DNA of 64,000 nt from NCBI RefSeq assembly GCF_001941965.1, contig NZ_MKZO01000067.1:124001-188000 (forward strand), written 5' to 3'. The notes under the pieces are model-generated. The model saw only the letters and a list, made by a program, of their open reading frames with translations. It was not told the origin of the DNA and did no database searches. A program made the translations under genes and the position numbers. Positions 44,381 through 51,179 of this stretch are shown one piece after another; the first letter of the stretch is position 1, and each line of letters starts with the position of its first letter. The DNA is from Pseudomonas putida (GTDB lineage: Bacteria; Pseudomonadota; Gammaproteobacteria; Pseudomonadales; Pseudomonadaceae).

Positions 44381-44808
44381 CAGAGGGGTTGCTTTAGCAT
44401 CCAGGGAAGCGAAACCGGCCTCTCCTCGATCTCAGGAAAACTTGCAGACTGAGGCCAGTCGCGTAGCGCTTGTAGATACACCAGGAGTTCGGTGAAACGC
44501 TCCGCAGTGAGGGTAGTGGTCAGCCCCAGTTCCAATTCGTCACGATGACGATCACGCAGCCATTGAGCATCAGCGATGGCACTGTCACGCCACACCCGCT
44601 CCTTCGCCTCGATTTCTTCTTGGGACAAAACAACAGGCTCGCGCTCCATGACAAGCAGCTTGCCGCCTTCGTATACGATTCGCTTGCCAGCGTTTCGCTC
44701 AGTAGAAAGTTGCTGAAATTCTTCCAGCGTAACTTCTATTGCATCATCCGGTATTTGCTCATGGATTTTCGGATCATAAAAGCACTCTGTAGAAACGCTA
44801 AACAGCAT
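44380..44808 (-). CDS. Tail fibre assembly chaperone (Tfa family)
   Basis: A 142-residue Tfa-like protein: variable N-terminus (MLFSVSTECFYDPKIHEQIPDDAIEV), acidic helical centre and C-terminal ERFTELLVYLQALRDWPQSASFPE typical of the family. Such chaperones fold the matching tail fibre and travel with it. The start lies 17 bases beyond the fibre stop; I chose the ATG at 44808 because GGGAAG lies five bases upstream, with ATGs at 44811 and 44820 as alternatives. It is more AT-rich than the neighbouring structural genes. Confidence 0.85.
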   Translation of the reverse strand: MLFSVSTECFYDPKIHEQIPDDAIEVTLEEFQQLSTERNAGKRIVYEGGKLLVMEREPVVLSQEEIEAKERVWRDSAIADAQWLRDRHRDELELGLTTTLTAERFTELLVYLQALRDWPQSASFPEIEERPVSLPWMLKQPL

Positions 44809-44825
44809 CATTCTTCCCATACTAG

Positions 44826-46463
44826 TCACCGACCTAACGCCAGAATCCAACCCTTGCCACCGCCGCCGAATGTTCCACCGGCCGACCACAGATACTTGGT
44901 AACATCCACCACTTGAACAATGGTTCCATAACTCCCTCCAAACCCGTTGACAGTCTGATAAGAAAGCTGCAACCAGGCACCAAACACAGAGTTAAATGGC
45001 ACAGGAAAGTGCCGGTAGTCCGTATAGGATCCCGACTCTTCACTATAGGACCACTGTATCATGAATCCGCCCAACCACTGCGGCAGCTTGATATAACCGA
45101 CGTCAGGAGTAAAGCTCGAACTAAAGCCACCAACCAAGTAAGCGGGGGGCACAGCAATATGACCCGAAGCACCGCTAACAACTTCAGCATACGTGGCGAA
45201 TCGGCACATCCCAACTACTGCTTCTGTAGCTGCCTTCGCCTTGGACGCAACATAGTACGCCAGCCCCGCAACACTGACCCACTTTGCCGGTGTGGTGCCA
45301 GCATCAAGGTCGGGGACCGTCGCCTCCATGCTTCTGTCTACAACTTCCGACACGTTGTAATTCTGACCGCCCGTGGAACCTGCGGGCCAGGTTCGAACGT
45401 ACACGTGCCCCCCCGTTACGCTAAGGGTGGCCGCCGGCACTGTCGCGTTATGCTTCTGCCAATTCTGGCCATCCCAGTAAATATTTTGACAGGCGCTCGA
45501 TTCTAGTGGAGAACTGACAAAAGCATAGTTGGTCCCATGTAAGTCATAACTACCACCCGGCAACGGATTCAGGTTGGGAATGGCATCACTGATACCGTAA
45601 CCTGCGAGTGTAGTAGCCTTATTCGACTTGGCATTCAGCGCACTATAAACTTCATTTTTCGCAAATGCGTCTGTTATTCCGTAGCCTGCAAGAGTATTGG
45701 CGCTATTTGCCTTCAAGGACAGGCTGGAATCGACTGCGGCCTTGGAATAAACGTCCAGAACGTTCGATTTCAAAGACAGAGCGGAATCGACTAAAGCCTT
45801 GGAATAAACGTCCAGAGCGTTAGATTTCAGAGTCAGCAAGTAATCAACGGACGCCTTTGTGTAAACGTCTTGAACACCGATGCCGGCAATAGTTGTCGGG
45901 TTCGATCCCTGCTGCACAACTCCACGCTCATCAACAATTACCTTCGTGTAAGCACCAGCCACCTTGTTCTTCGGCAGAACGCTCACGATCGCGGCGTCTA
46001 CATATTCCCGCGTCGCCAGCACCACCGCCGGGTCAATCTTCAGTTGCACATTCGCAGTACTGGTCACCACCAGGTTCAACCGCACCACTTGGGTCTTGCC
46101 GGTCCCCTGCGCCAGCAGCGGCTTGTAGCTCGGCGCACAGTTGGCCACTGCGACCAGGTCACCGGCAGCGTCATAGAGGCCGATCTCGCGGATCCACCAG
46201 CCACCGACATCCGGCGGAATCACCTGCTCGGCGATAATGATGCTGGCATCCTTCGGGTCCACCGAAAGCTGGTTGAGTGGCGCCCGGCGGCGCTCGTTGA
46301 TCAGTTTGGTCTGGGTGCGCGAAGGCACCGGATCGGTGTTGTTGGCATCGCCCACGCCCATCTGGGCGAAGGTCCAGGGCACGCCCAAGGCATTCGCGTT
46401 GGCCTGCTTGGCCTCCCCCACCGCAGTGAGGATCGCGAAGAACTGGCTGTTCTGGTCAGTCAT
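44826..46463 (-). CDS. Tailocin tail fibre (receptor-binding protein)
   Basis: A 545-residue fibre. The conserved N-terminal ~160 residues attach it to the baseplate (SQFFAILTAVGEAKQANANA..., GGWWIREIGLYDAAGDLVAVAN; gpH/DUF3751 type). The middle has three 19-residue repeats (DVYSKALVDSALSLKSNVL type, residues 199-255) and two TLAGYGI(T/S)DA repeats. The C-terminus (about 400-545) is Tyr/Ser/Gly-rich and ends WSAGGTFGGGGKGWILALGR, the gp53-like C-terminal form. This region sets killing range. It overlaps gene I by four bases. Confidence 0.93.
   Translation of the reverse strand: MTDQNSQFFAILTAVGEAKQANANALGVPWTFAQMGVGDANNTDPVPSRTQTKLINERRRAPLNQLSVDPKDASIIIAEQVIPPDVGGWWIREIGLYDAAGDLVAVANCAPSYKPLLAQGTGKTQVVRLNLVVTSTANVQLKIDPAVVLATREYVDAAIVSVLPKNKVAGAYTKVIVDERGVVQQGSNPTTIAGIGVQDVYTKASVDYLLTLKSNALDVYSKALVDSALSLKSNVLDVYSKAAVDSSLSLKANSANTLAGYGITDAFAKNEVYSALNAKSNKATTLAGYGISDAIPNLNPLPGGSYDLHGTNYAFVSSPLESSACQNIYWDGQNWQKHNATVPAATLSVTGGHVYVRTWPAGSTGGQNYNVSEVVDRSMEATVPDLDAGTTPAKWVSVAGLAYYVASKAKAATEAVVGMCRFATYAEVVSGASGHIAVPPAYLVGGFSSSFTPDVGYIKLPQWLGGFMIQWSYSEESGSYTDYRHFPVPFNSVFGAWLQLSYQTVNGFGGSYGTIVQVVDVTKYLWSAGGTFGGGGKGWILALGR
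45699..45869 (-). repeat. Three 57-base tandem repeats inside the tail fibre gene
   Basis: Units of 57 bases encode DVYTKASVDYLLTLKSNAL, DVYSKALVDSALSLKSNVL and DVYSKAAVDSSLSLKANSA. The centre pair is nearly identical at DNA level. They give a regular shaft segment and allow copy-number change or recombination. Confidence 0.85.
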
Positions 46464-47065
46464 GAGTAAACGTCCAGGGTTTCGATTTGATGGTCACGGC
46501 CGATGAAGCCGTGGTTGCCGCGAACCTCGATATCGCGCAAGGCAGGCGGATAAATGTCGATGGCATCGCCTTCGCTGAGTCCGATGGCGGTGCGCAGGTA
46601 GCCCTTGCTGTCGAGGGTGATGGCGAGGCCGATCAGATGGCGACTGACGGGCCGCGCATCGTCGATCAGGGCGGTCAGTTCGTCGTAGGTCTCTTCGCTG
46701 ATGCCGGACTCGGAAACACCGATCTTCAGCGCGAAAGTACCCGGCACGCCCTGCGGTACGGTGTTGAACCATTCGGCAACTTCGATCAGGTAACCAAAGG
46801 GCTCGACCACGCGGCGCAAGGCGCCGAGGGTGCCCTTGCGAGCATGTACCCCGAAGGAGCCGCGAATCACCGCGCGCTTGACCGACTCCGACCAGTTCTC
46901 GTCCCAGCGGTCCACCGACCAGCTCAGTGCCAGTTGGTGCAGCAGGTGCGCGGGGCAGGTGTCGGGGTTGTACAGGGTGCGCAGGGGGATCTCGGTCACC
47001 TCTGCCGAAGCGTCTTCGAGCGCTCGCTCCAGCAAGGTGCTGTTAAGTGGTAGAAGGCTAGTCAT
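46460..47065 (-). CDS. Tailocin baseplate protein I
   Basis: A 201-residue P2 gpI family protein (LLPLNSTLLERALEDASAEVTEIP..., RTLYNPDTCPAHLLHQLALSWSVD, SFGVHARKGTLGALRRVVEPFGY). Together with J it forms the baseplate wedges around the hub and gives the docking place for fibres. ATG at 47065 has GGGAGG; the upstream in-frame start lies in J. The end overlaps the fibre gene by four bases. Confidence 0.95.
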   Translation of the reverse strand: MTSLLPLNSTLLERALEDASAEVTEIPLRTLYNPDTCPAHLLHQLALSWSVDRWDENWSESVKRAVIRGSFGVHARKGTLGALRRVVEPFGYLIEVAEWFNTVPQGVPGTFALKIGVSESGISEETYDELTALIDDARPVSRHLIGLAITLDSKGYLRTAIGLSEGDAIDIYPPALRDIEVRGNHGFIGRDHQIETLDVYS

Positions 47066-47066
47066 T

Positions 47067-47948
47067 TCAGCCTCCCGCAATCACGTTGAACCCCGTACAC
47101 CAGGCAGCCTGGCCCTTGCTCGGGCGAATGTCCTGCCAGCCGATCAGCTCGACCCGGGCGACACCGCTGATATGCAGTTGGGCATCGATGCCCGAGCGCG
47201 CAACCTCAACACCAAGGCGTCGCCGCGGATTGATCCAGGCCTGCAACCGGCGCCGGCACTCGACCAGGGTCGCCTCGGTTTCCGGCCCGTTACTGGCCAT
47301 GTGCAGTACCGCGTCGATCGTATAAGGCAGGATCTCGGCGCTGCGCACCGTCAGGCGATCCGCCACCGGACGTACTTCGTCGTCATTGAGGTAGGCCGCG
47401 ACCTGCGCCAGCAACTCCGGACTGGCAACACCGTCGTTATCGAAGCTCAGCACCGTCACATCCACCACCGCCGGCGACGGGCTTTCCGCCGTGGCATCGG
47501 CGACCTGGCCGGAGGCGTTACGGGCATGCAGGATGTAGCTGTTGCGCGGGCCTGCCGTGGTCAGTCCTTCATAGACCAGTTCGATACGCTCGCGCAGGGC
47601 GTCGTCTTCTTCCAGTACCTGCTCGGTCGGTGGCACGGTGCTCGGGTCAGCGGCACGCACTACCAGGCGTTGCAGTTGCACGTTGGCGGCCAACTGGTCC
47701 AGATCACTGCCTTTGGCATACGCCAGCAGCAGCGCCTTGGCCGCATCGTTGACCCGTGCCCGGTTGAGCAGAGTGCGATAGGCGCCGACTTCCAGCAGCT
47801 TGGTCACCGGGTCGCTTTCCAGTTGCGCGGTCCAGCTGTCGCCCATGTGCGACCTGAAGGCCTCCAGGTCAGCCTGGAAGATATCCTCGAAATCCAGGTC
47901 CTCCAGCACCTGCGGCGCGGGTAGCGCCGAAAGGTTCACGATACTCAT
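47067..47948 (-). CDS. Tailocin baseplate protein J
   Basis: A 293-residue gpJ/gp6-like wedge protein (MSIVNLSALPAPQVLEDLDF...). The conserved middle, YEGLTTAGPRNSYILHARNA, belongs to the Baseplate_J domain. It lies between W and I as in all P2-like tails, and overlaps W by four bases. Confidence 0.96.
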   Translation of the reverse strand: MSIVNLSALPAPQVLEDLDFEDIFQADLEAFRSHMGDSWTAQLESDPVTKLLEVGAYRTLLNRARVNDAAKALLLAYAKGSDLDQLAANVQLQRLVVRAADPSTVPPTEQVLEEDDALRERIELVYEGLTTAGPRNSYILHARNASGQVADATAESPSPAVVDVTVLSFDNDGVASPELLAQVAAYLNDDEVRPVADRLTVRSAEILPYTIDAVLHMASNGPETEATLVECRRRLQAWINPRRRLGVEVARSGIDAQLHISGVARVELIGWQDIRPSKGQAAWCTGFNVIAGG

Positions 47949-48271
47949 GCCGTCACCTCCAGGATCTGGCTGTCACCCAGGTATTGCCCGGTGAGCTGCA
48001 GGCTGATCTGCCCGTCCACCACCGCCGTGACCCGGACCCGTTCCAGTTTCAGACGCGGTTCCCAGCGCACCAGGGAGCGTGCGACTTCGGCCTGCACCGC
48101 ACTTTTCCAGCCTTCATTGACGGGAAGGTCGACGAAGCGGCGCAGCTTGCTGCCGTAGTCAGGACGCATGCGCCGGCTACCCAGCGGGGTGGTGAGGATG
48201 TCCTCGATGGACTGGCGCAGGTGGGCGAGACCGGAAAGTGGCTGACCGGAGCGGCGATCCATTCCGATCAT
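47945..48271 (-). CDS. Tailocin baseplate protein W (gp25-like sheath initiator)
   Basis: A 108-residue gp25/gpW protein (GMDRRSGQPLSGLAHLRQSIEDILTTPLGSRRMRPDYGS...). The gp25 fold contains a lysozyme-like name but acts as the sheath initiator in contractile baseplates. ATG at 48271 has GGAG seven bases upstream, and the in-frame region before it is not coding. A 24-codon ORF ends five bases ahead. Confidence 0.94.
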   Translation of the reverse strand: MIGMDRRSGQPLSGLAHLRQSIEDILTTPLGSRRMRPDYGSKLRRFVDLPVNEGWKSAVQAEVARSLVRWEPRLKLERVRVTAVVDGQISLQLTGQYLGDSQILEVTA

Positions 48272-48275
48272 GGCG

Positions 48276-48350
48276 CTACTCCTTCGCTTGATTGGGGTTG
48301 TGCACTGCGGCGCGGACACCGGGTGCGAAGTGCTTTTTCGTGGGCGCCAT
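48276..48350 (-). CDS. 24-residue ORF between V and W, candidate tailocin micropeptide
   Basis: ATG at 48350 is preceded by AGGGAGGA with a five-base gap, one of the best ribosome sites in the element, and the frame runs 24 codons to TAG at 48276: MAPTKKHFAPGVRAAVHNPN then QAKE. The stop overlaps the ribosome site of W, so translation would feed into W. The peptide is basic with no signal or membrane segment. It could be a small baseplate part, a leader peptide for coupling, or a decayed gene end. It does not match a family I know. Confidence 0.55.
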   Translation of the reverse strand: MAPTKKHFAPGVRAAVHNPNQAKE

Positions 48351-48369
48351 GGCGTTCCTCCCTGGCATG

Positions 48370-48390
48370 AAAAAACCCGCAACGGGCGGG
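48370..48390 (-). terminator. Terminator-like hairpin after gene V
   Basis: On the minus strand CCCGC, five-base loop, GCGGG, then TTTTTT, directly after the V stop and just before the 24-codon ORF. Confidence 0.65.
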
Positions 48391-48392
48391 CT

Positions 48393-48953
48393 TCAGTGTT
48401 TGTGGTTCGGCGTATTGCCTGCGGTATCGATGATCGTGCCGCCGCCATGAATGTTTCCCGTCACCTCCAATGCACCATTGATCTGCACCGGACCATTCAA
48501 GGTCAGGCTGCCAGCGGTCAGCGTGATGGAGTCGGGGGTGGCCGTCAGCGTGCTGCCGCCGACCTTGAGGGTGATGCTGCCGCGGGGCAGATCGATGCTG
48601 TAGGTACTGGCCTGCCAGTCGTAGACCAGCGAGCCGCCATCGTCGAAACGCCAGACTTCGACGTGCTCGCGGTTGTCCGGTGCACTGCCGGCGTTGCCAT
48701 AAAGACCAGGGATAAAGGTGCCCTGGGCCGGCTCGCCGCTAGGACTGACCAGCATGCCCTGCTCGTCCAGGCTCGGTGCCCGCCAGTGCCGGGCCTTGCC
48801 GGCGGCCTGGCTGTGCCAGCGCACCCAGGCGCTGGTCCAGCCGGCGCCGTCGGACACCCGGACCCGGGCGGCAGCCAGGTCGACCGCCACTACCCGGCAG
48901 GGAATCAGCAGGCCGGCGATCATGCGGTCGTGCATCGAACTGACGTAGCTCAT
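48393..48953 (-). CDS. Tailocin baseplate spike protein V
   Basis: A 186-residue gpV spike. An N-terminal OB domain (PCRVVAVDLAAARVRVSDG...) is followed by a beta-helical region with Thr/Gly periodicity (SITLKVGGSTLTATPDSITL...), ending in NTPNHKH. The last His-x-His is the iron-binding tip of P2-type spikes, which pierces the outer membrane. It overlaps the upstream gene by four bases. Confidence 0.95.
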   Translation of the reverse strand: MSYVSSMHDRMIAGLLIPCRVVAVDLAAARVRVSDGAGWTSAWVRWHSQAAGKARHWRAPSLDEQGMLVSPSGEPAQGTFIPGLYGNAGSAPDNREHVEVWRFDDGGSLVYDWQASTYSIDLPRGSITLKVGGSTLTATPDSITLTAGSLTLNGPVQINGALEVTGNIHGGGTIIDTAGNTPNHKH

Positions 48954-49456
48954 GCAAAATCCTCCGGGGCCTTGTAGTCGCTTTCATGCCCCGGCCCGGC
49001 ATCCGGGTCGAAGGCCAATACCAGGGTTCCCGGTGGCTGGTTCGGCCAGGGCCATTGCGCCTCGCCCAGATGCAGTGCCTGTTGCCACTGCACCGTCCAG
49101 GTCGATGAGGAGGTGGTCGTCGGCACGGCCTGGATGCCAATGGCTTCCTCGACGAAATCGATGCCCCAGTACTGCTTGCGCAGCAGCACCATCAGTTGTG
49201 CTGCCAGGGTCACCGTTTCCAGTGGCGCTTGTGCCCGACTGCCATCGGTACTGATGCGCGCTTCGAACGTGGCCACGACCCGGGAATGACCATCACCGGG
49301 ATCGATGCCCGGTTTCAGATCGACGATGCCGTGAAACAACGCGGGCAGCGGTGTTTCCTGTTGCACGACGGCATAGCTGCCGACGGTGGCCAGTTGCGGC
49401 ATCGCCGCTTCGATGCTTGCGCTGATGGCCTGATGCAGTGCATTGAGGTCGCTCAT
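48950..49456 (-). CDS. Conserved tailocin protein of unknown role upstream of V
   Basis: A 168-residue protein (MSDLNALHQAISASIEAAMP...; TVTLAAQLMVLLRKQYWGIDFVEEAIGI; WQQALHLGEAQWPWPNQPP). It occupies the place of PA0615 in the R-pyocin cluster, between holin and spike. The fold looks like a small tail-completion or baseplate-assembly factor but I cannot assign one. It overlaps both neighbours by four bases (ATGA), so it is part of the same translated unit. Confidence 0.8.
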   Translation of the reverse strand: MSDLNALHQAISASIEAAMPQLATVGSYAVVQQETPLPALFHGIVDLKPGIDPGDGHSRVVATFEARISTDGSRAQAPLETVTLAAQLMVLLRKQYWGIDFVEEAIGIQAVPTTTSSSTWTVQWQQALHLGEAQWPWPNQPPGTLVLAFDPDAGPGHESDYKAPEDFA

Positions 49457-49788
49457 GATCTCTCCTTGCTGTCAGTGCCCAGCCCGAGGCGCTTGATCGC
49501 CCAGCGCTCATAAAGCCCCATGGTGATGTCCGCACCGCCGACGGCGGTCAGGCAGCCCAGGGCACTGGCCGCCCACATCGAGAGGCCGCTGGCATACAGC
49601 AGCATCACGGTGGACACGCCGCAGACCATGCAGGCCCCCGAGCGCAGCGCCAATCGCCTGAGCAGGGCGCCGCCTCGGGCGCCTGCCTTGTCCGCTCGCC
49701 ACATCTCGCCGGAGACCCCGCCCAGCAGCGCCAGGACAATCACCAGCCAGATCGGCATTTCCAGCAACGTCTGTTGCTCGCTTGTCAC
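49453..49788 (-). CDS. Tailocin holin
   Basis: A 111-residue protein with three hydrophobic helices (MPIWLVIVLALLGGVSGEMW, SGACMVCGVSTVMLLYASG, MWAASALGCLTAVGGADITM), matching the phage_holin_3_3/LydA type found first in R-pyocin clusters. It forms the inner-membrane lesion that releases the endolysin. The start is GTG at 49788 with a strong AAAGGAGG site. First structural or lysis gene after the promoter. Confidence 0.88.
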   Translation of the reverse strand: MTSEQQTLLEMPIWLVIVLALLGGVSGEMWRADKAGARGGALLRRLALRSGACMVCGVSTVMLLYASGLSMWAASALGCLTAVGGADITMGLYERWAIKRLGLGTDSKERS

Positions 49789-49863
49789 GGTCCTGCCTCC
49801 TTTCTACTTCCCGCACAGCGTCGGGCCGAACGGGGAATGGGACCGAGTGGTTACTCGGCATTC

Positions 49864-49894
49864 CAAAAAGCCCGGGAGCACGTCCTGGGCTTTT
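49864..49894 (-). terminator. Terminator-like hairpin inside the tailocin leader
   Basis: AAAAGCCC...GGGCTTTTT with a short inner stem lies about 75 bases before the holin start and 210 bases after the predicted transcription start. If it works, the operon needs read-through or antitermination. Confidence 0.6.
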
Positions 49895-50103
49895 CAGTAA
49901 TGCGTCGTTGAAATGCCCGCCACTGCTGGTGCGCTGGACATCTCCGCTTCAAGTTGTTGACTCCGACCGCGGCCACCTGCCCGCCGGATAACTGCTTCTG
50001 GTGCTTTACGCTGCACACCCGGGTCAGTTGCCAACCCTCTGAACAGTCGAGGCCTGTTCATCGCTGCCTTTCTCGCCGCCGGCGTCTGACCGGCTTGAGA
50101 CGA

Positions 50104-50132
50104 ACTTTATGCATGGATGCATATACAGTCAA
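50104..50132 (-). promoter_or_regulatory. Predicted tailocin operon promoter with repressor operator in the spacer
   Basis: On the minus strand TTGACT (50132-50127) and TAAAGT (50109-50104) with an exact 17-base spacer. The spacer and -10 edge contain TATGCATCCATGCATA (50108-50123), a near-perfect palindrome. A repressor bound there would block RNA polymerase directly. Confidence 0.75.
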
Positions 50133-50164
50133 TGCATTTTTGGAAATACTTGCATTAGCGGATT

Positions 50165-50176
50165 TGCATTAATGCA
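50165..50176. promoter_or_regulatory. Second TGCAT palindrome upstream of the tailocin promoter
   Basis: TGCATTAATGCA is a perfect 12-base palindrome 32 bases upstream of the -35 element; isolated TGCAT half-sites lie between (around 50132 and 50150). Confidence 0.6.
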
Positions 50177-50220
50177 TCAAGGCCTTGCAGGCATTGGCGT
50201 GCAGCACTTTTCAGCAGACG

Positions 50221-50247
50221 AAAAAAAACCCGCCGAGGCGGGTTTTC
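50221..50247 (-). terminator. Intrinsic terminator after the repressor gene
   Basis: AAAACCCGCC, TC loop, GGCGGGTTTTTTTT on the minus strand, 19 bases beyond the repressor stop. Confidence 0.9.
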
Positions 50248-50265
50248 GATTAAGACGGGAGGTGG

Positions 50266-51000
50266 TCAGCGGGCGAACATGCCCCACCAGAACACATGGC
50301 CGAGGATCGCGATCTGCTCTTCCTGCATCTGCTGGAAGCTGTAGTCCTCGTCGGGGTGCTCGTCGCGGTTGAAGCTGCGCAGACGGATGCCGGTGGGCAG
50401 TCGGTAGAGTTGCTTCACGCGCAGTTGGCCATTGTGGTTGATGGCGTAGAGGTCACCATCGATGATGTCGCCGATCGAGCACTTGCCCGTGTTGACCCCC
50501 ACCGTGGCGCCGTCGCGCAGTACCGGGAACATGCTGTTGCCGCGTACCGTCACGCATTTGGCCTGGTCGAACTGCACACCATTGTGACGCAGGCTGCGCT
50601 TGCCGAAGCGCAGGCGGGCGCGCTCGCTTTCCTCGATGACGAATCTTCCTGATCCTGCTGCCAACTCGACCTCACGAAGAAAAGGAACGGACACCTCGTC
50701 GTCCTCGACGGGGGTTTCATCGTCCCACAGGCTGATATCACGCAACTCGTCATGATCGGGCTCGCGCTCGGCCATGCGGCTGTCACCCAGGTCGGCACGG
50801 CCACGCAACTGGTCGGTACTCACGCCGAAGTACTCGGCGATCTTCGACACGTGTTTGTCCGAAGGATCGACGATCTTCTCGCTGAGAATCCGCGACAGGG
50901 TGGATTGAGGCACGCCGGTGCGACGGTGCAGCTCCGTGGCGGAGATTCCGTGGCGTTCCAGCAGTGATTTGAGAACGAGGGCTACATTGCGCTTTTGCAT
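50266..51000 (-). CDS. prtR: PrtR/CI-like S24 autocleaving repressor of the tailocin
   Basis: A 244-residue repressor. Residues 5-60 form a Cro/CI helix-turn-helix (LERHGISATELHRRTGVPQS...). A LexA-type S24 peptidase follows: cleavage site Ala115-Gly116 (ELAAGSG), nucleophile Ser156 (RGNSMFPVL) and Lys196 (LRVKQL). RecA filaments should trigger self-cleavage. I start at ATG 51000 because it begins a normal HTH N-terminus; no ribosome site precedes it and the predicted promoter places the transcript start at or very near the A of ATG, as for lambda cI. In-frame ATGs at 51009 and 51036 are alternatives. Confidence 0.9.
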   Translation of the reverse strand: MQKRNVALVLKSLLERHGISATELHRRTGVPQSTLSRILSEKIVDPSDKHVSKIAEYFGVSTDQLRGRADLGDSRMAEREPDHDELRDISLWDDETPVEDDEVSVPFLREVELAAGSGRFVIEESERARLRFGKRSLRHNGVQFDQAKCVTVRGNSMFPVLRDGATVGVNTGKCSIGDIIDGDLYAINHNGQLRVKQLYRLPTGIRLRSFNRDEHPDEDYSFQQMQEEQIAILGHVFWWGMFAR

Positions 51001-51036
51001 GGGATGCATAATGCAAGTTTGCATACATAAATGCAA
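50996..51036 (-). promoter_or_regulatory. Repressor promoter with overlapping TGCAT operators
   Basis: Minus-strand TTGCAT (51036-51031), 17-base spacer, CATTAT (51013-51008), then seven bases to the ATG at 51000. Overlapping palindromes: TTGCATACATAAATGCAA (51019-51036), TGCATAATGCA (51005-51015) and TGCATGGGATGCA (50996-51008), the last covering the start codon. This points to autoregulation. Confidence 0.65.
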
Positions 51037-51179
51037 TTGGTGCGTGTCCCATCCAAGCCAACGCCCGGCTATCGGAGAGGTTCACCGCCGTCGGATCCGG
51101 CCGAAGTGTGTCCTGTATAAAAATCGGTTTATTGATTATGATGCAGCAATTTTTCGACTCGGACAGGGAGCTGCATACG

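Larger units (their letters stand above)
49789..50265 (-). promoter_or_regulatory. Tailocin control region (477 bases) between repressor and holin
   Basis: Contents in the direction of transcription: terminator of the repressor gene (50221-50247), palindrome TGCATTAATGCA (50165-50176), a sigma-70 promoter with operator in its spacer (50104-50132), about 310 bases of leader with a terminator-like hairpin (49864-49894) and the holin ribosome site. I found no prtN-type activator gene here. Confidence 0.75.

Noticed and set aside
42184..44397. 737-codon plus-strand frame across E, tube and sheath
   Set aside because: Antisense to three tailocin genes that are in conserved order with good ribosome sites; no recognisable domain.
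50104..50132. LexA box at the tailocin promoter
   Set aside because: CTGTATATGCATCCAT has a CTG half but no CAG at the right distance; the TGCAT palindrome explains the symmetry better.
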